A DNA stretch of 64,000 nt from Gammaproteobacteria bacterium (GTDB lineage: Bacteria > Pseudomonadota > Gammaproteobacteria > Burkholderiales > Gallionellaceae): NCBI GenBank assembly GCA_018813765.1, contig JAHJBC010000006.1:682001-746000 (forward strand). The letters are read 5' to 3'. Positions 62,701 through 64,000 of the stretch are shown piece by piece (within the stretch, counting starts at the first letter, position 1; each line of letters starts with the position of its first letter). Position numbers and translations under genes: made by a program. The notes under the pieces were generated by a model. It searched no databases, was not told the DNA's origin, and saw only the letters and a list, made by a program, of their open reading frames with translations.

Positions 62701-64000
62701 GGCAGAACTGCTGGCAAAGGGGTTCGACTTAGACGGCACGGCAGGGGATGACCAGATCGTCGGCACCAACACGACCGACCGGATCAGGGGATATGACGGT
62801 AACGACATATTGCAGGGCGGCGAAGGGGGCGACACGCTGGATGGGGGCAGCGGCAACGATGACCTGGCCGGTGGCGCGGGCGACGATGTGCTGCTGGGCG
62901 GGGCGGGTGATGACATATTGCGGGGTGGTGCGGGGAACGACACATTGGTCGGCGGCGACGGCGTTGATGCTTACGTTCTTGCGGCCGGATTCGGGGTGGA
63001 TCATATTGTTGATTCCGGCAGCAATACGGTTCAATTCAATTTTGCATACAGTGATATCGCTATCACCCTTGAAAATGATTCGCTCAAATTGGGTTTCCCG
63101 TCCGGCGATGTTTTGTATATCGATGGCTACGATCCCAACGATCCGCTGAATACATGTGGGGTCACTACTTTTCTGTTTGCGGACAGGGTGCTTACCTTGC
63201 AGGACATCCTCGATCTCGGCGGGCCTGCGGTTGATTTCACACAAGGTTCGGATATCACCGGAACAGCGGGTGATGACACGTTACTGGGGACAAACGGGCC
63301 AGACAATATCTACGGATTGGCAGGCAACGACTTCATCGATGGAGGGGGCAGCGCGGACGTGCTGGCCGGCGGCATCGGCAACGACGTATACGTGTACAAC
63401 CTGGGCGACGGCGCCGATGTCATACAAGATCAGCGGGTACAGCAATCCTCGTCATGGCTGCCGATCTACGATACCAATGTATTGCGCTTCGGGGCCGGAA
63501 TCACACAGGACATGCTGGTTCCCGTTTTTGATCAAGCAACGGGCAAGCTGGTGCTGTCTCTAGGAAACGGTGACAGCATAGACATCGGCACGGCAGACAA
63601 CCCGGCCATCCAGCAACTGCAATTCGAGGACGGCACCGGGCTCACCCTCGGCGAATACTCTGCCCTGCACCCGTTCAGCTTCGATGGTACTGGGGCTGCC
63701 GATACGATACACGGCACCGGCCTCAGCGACGTGTTCGATGGCGGTGCGGGAAACGATGTCTTGTTCGGCGGCAATGGCGACGACACCTACCTCTACAACA
63801 TCGGCGACGGCGCCGATCTGGCTGTCGACAACGGGCTGAGCGGAGATATCAACACGCTGAAATTCGGGGCGGGCATCACGCCGGACAGGGTCAAGGTCCG
63901 CCATGATGGTACCAATACCCTCCTCGACCTGGGCAATGGCGATTCAATCGTGGTTGCCAGCCAGGCGTTCACCGATCAGATCCTGTACGACCCGGACCAC
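59744..64000 (+). CDS. Large RTX protein with N-terminal lipase domain (partial)
   Basis: The open frame runs from ATG 59744 through the window end, 1419 codons without a stop, so the C-terminus is missing. Residues about 1-160 form a class-3 lipase-like alpha/beta-hydrolase core with [12 protein letters not shown] and the nucleophile elbow GHSLGGG, catalytic Ser at residue 117. A helical region (about 170-480) follows. From about residue 495 come several RTX blocks (for example [20 protein letters not shown]), each separated by beta-rich linkers of the form [13 protein letters not shown] then [16 protein letters not shown]. It is a type I secreted, calcium-dependent lipase or esterase candidate. 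AGAGG precedes the ATG by about ten bases. Confidence 0.9.
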   Translation, partial: MANAIDYALMAGRAYQTTRAPINQFPIPLGWSEFFHVPDPAVPDFQGADGFEAVTFTNGTETVISFAGTYPTSPMDWIANSTLGAGVPGVDQLFEAAQYYLAVKAQYGDNISFTGHSLGGGLAALMGALFNHQAFTFDQAPFGYTLNTDSVNVLIEQLFATRKYSLLDLAPLQQYANAFTNPSTIGGVVGSVTGQVVGLPGLATLVSSINRITLGNQLENTLAAARAANVIDINLQGEALQYLSALPRIGVQSDIPINVDGVSSVSLHDIGLLTVCLQSNQSAGNGTGFSDVTSELKDLLAMMFDPALFWHTNDADNKRQPNFIELMVNHEAGFDPRTQTSITPPDAMVTRFTADLWKLAQEGGLTMSEGTNYYGTWNNVSKALTAFAMQMYYEDTANATNPDKELFAKITGGLQFDIADVSKTFQAAFDSNQKLNLSEAKGYEQYFKHYINLTGGFTPAEQQIITSLLPALRDWYVQAGAGGMTATDTLNRGAFMLGGSGADTLTGGTAADLLVGNAGADTLSGGQGSDTLLGGTGVDTYVWQATANAGIDTILDSDHTGYLRDDTSNPIVLTGGAQFGDTRVYRGKDANGVSHLYTFVTGDRVNGGDLIVDGAMLIKDWHPNAGNHMGIDLTGPVADPAALTTLTGNDLDNFIGMDVYNRDLTDPSIDKASTGGGSLWQFDLTLGTEADILEGGQGADILVGHTTRSTRLYADTRSDTNVAITQGNTEAGTGQKGDWLAGGNADDTLVGSAGNDVLAAGGGTDLIIAGAGDDIIYGDDCAVATSFDWALITVNEQESLYPSLQIPSAAADGAGDVIYAGNGNDRVWSGTGNDVIFGEGGDDKLVGNEGNDIILGGADQDQLWGEEGSDYLDGGDGVDELMGGAGDDILVGGKQNDILYGEAGQDTYIFNRGDGNDTVHDVRAEHNILRFGAGITASDINLRLGSLMLDLGNGDAVHIGGFDQNDVFNSSSIGSFEFADGTVLSTAELLAKGFDLDGTAGDDQIVGTNTTDRIRGYDGNDILQGGEGGDTLDGGSGNDDLAGGAGDDVLLGGAGDDILRGGAGNDTLVGGDGVDAYVLAAGFGVDHIVDSGSNTVQFNFAYSDIAITLENDSLKLGFPSGDVLYIDGYDPNDPLNTCGVTTFLFADRVLTLQDILDLGGPAVDFTQGSDITGTAGDDTLLGTNGPDNIYGLAGNDFIDGGGSADVLAGGIGNDVYVYNLGDGADVIQDQRVQQSSSWLPIYDTNVLRFGAGITQDMLVPVFDQATGKLVLSLGNGDSIDIGTADNPAIQQLQFEDGTGLTLGEYSALHPFSFDGTGAADTIHGTGLSDVFDGGAGNDVLFGGNGDDTYLYNIGDGADLAVDNGLSGDINTLKFGAGITPDRVKVRHDGTNTLLDLGNGDSIVVASQAFTDQILYDPDH

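Overview
The window looks like a chromosome segment of a GC-rich betaproteobacterium. The evidence is a PrpB/PrpC/AcnD/PrpF/PrpE 2-methylcitrate operon behind an FCD-type GntR regulator, a BCAM0308-family stress gene, and an amiC/tsaE/queG neighbourhood. A Nitrosomonadales-type lineage (for example Gallionellaceae-like) is plausible, but I cannot prove it from the sequence. There is no rRNA and no CRISPR array. One tRNA is present (Lys, anticodon CTT). All gene names come from reading protein motifs by eye.

Layout. 0.4-1.2 kb: two small minus-strand genes (GIY-YIG-like protein and a winged-helix-like protein). 1.3-3.4 kb: two cysteine synthases (cysK, cysM) separated by a palindromic repeat and a strong terminator that abuts the cysM start. 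3.4-5.0 kb: cell-envelope proteins. 5.0-7.3 kb: a subtilisin-like exported protease with a JDVT-CTERM-like sorting tail, overlapping a small glutamic-type CPBP intramembrane protease that is the likely MrtJ partner. 7.3-8.6 kb: remnants of a type I secretion/RTX cassette (HlyD tail, lipoprotein fragment, intact lipoprotein, RTX-lipase start stub). 8.6-11.5 kb: amiC, tsaE, queG, tRNA-Lys. 11.6-14.5 kb: a diguanylate cyclase convergent with a degenerate EAL protein. 14.5-18 kb: a FadD-like acyl-CoA ligase, an outer-membrane protein and a cupin.

18-27.2 kb holds the minus-strand propionate operon (gntR, prpB, prpC, acnD, prpF, prpE). Four of its five intercistronic gaps contain an inverted-repeat element, each of a different family; the fifth junction, acnD/prpF, overlaps. 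Two GntR-type palindromes, 63 bp centre to centre, lie upstream of gntR. 27.2-31.3 kb is a minus-strand stress cluster (YcgR/PilZ protein, HPF, BCAM0308 protein, AmrS-type radical SAM, Hsp20, Csp, SAP-like). 31.8-35.7 kb is a potABCD-type polyamine ABC transporter; a palindromic repeat has inserted in frame in the signal-peptide region of its binding protein. 35.7-47.1 kb holds a membrane diguanylate cyclase and a second proteostasis operon (DnaK, Lon-like protease, DnaJ with an apparent ATC start, Pcm), followed by a P-type ATPase. Together with the 27-31 kb block this resembles a low-oxygen/stress island.

47.1-53.2 kb encodes a Hyb-type uptake [NiFe] hydrogenase in the order hybO-hybA-hybB-hybC-hybD-hypC on the minus strand. 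It has a putative sigma-54 promoter upstream and a terminator downstream. 53.5-64 kb holds a membrane protein, an HlyD adaptor with an unusual in-frame insertion, a DDE transposase-like gene, an RTX protein, a lipoprotein paralogous to the 7.7 kb copy, and a very large RTX protein with an N-terminal lipase domain that runs off the window end. The 7.3-8.5 kb and 54.4-64 kb regions are evidently paralogous copies of one secretion cassette, one decayed and one expanded.
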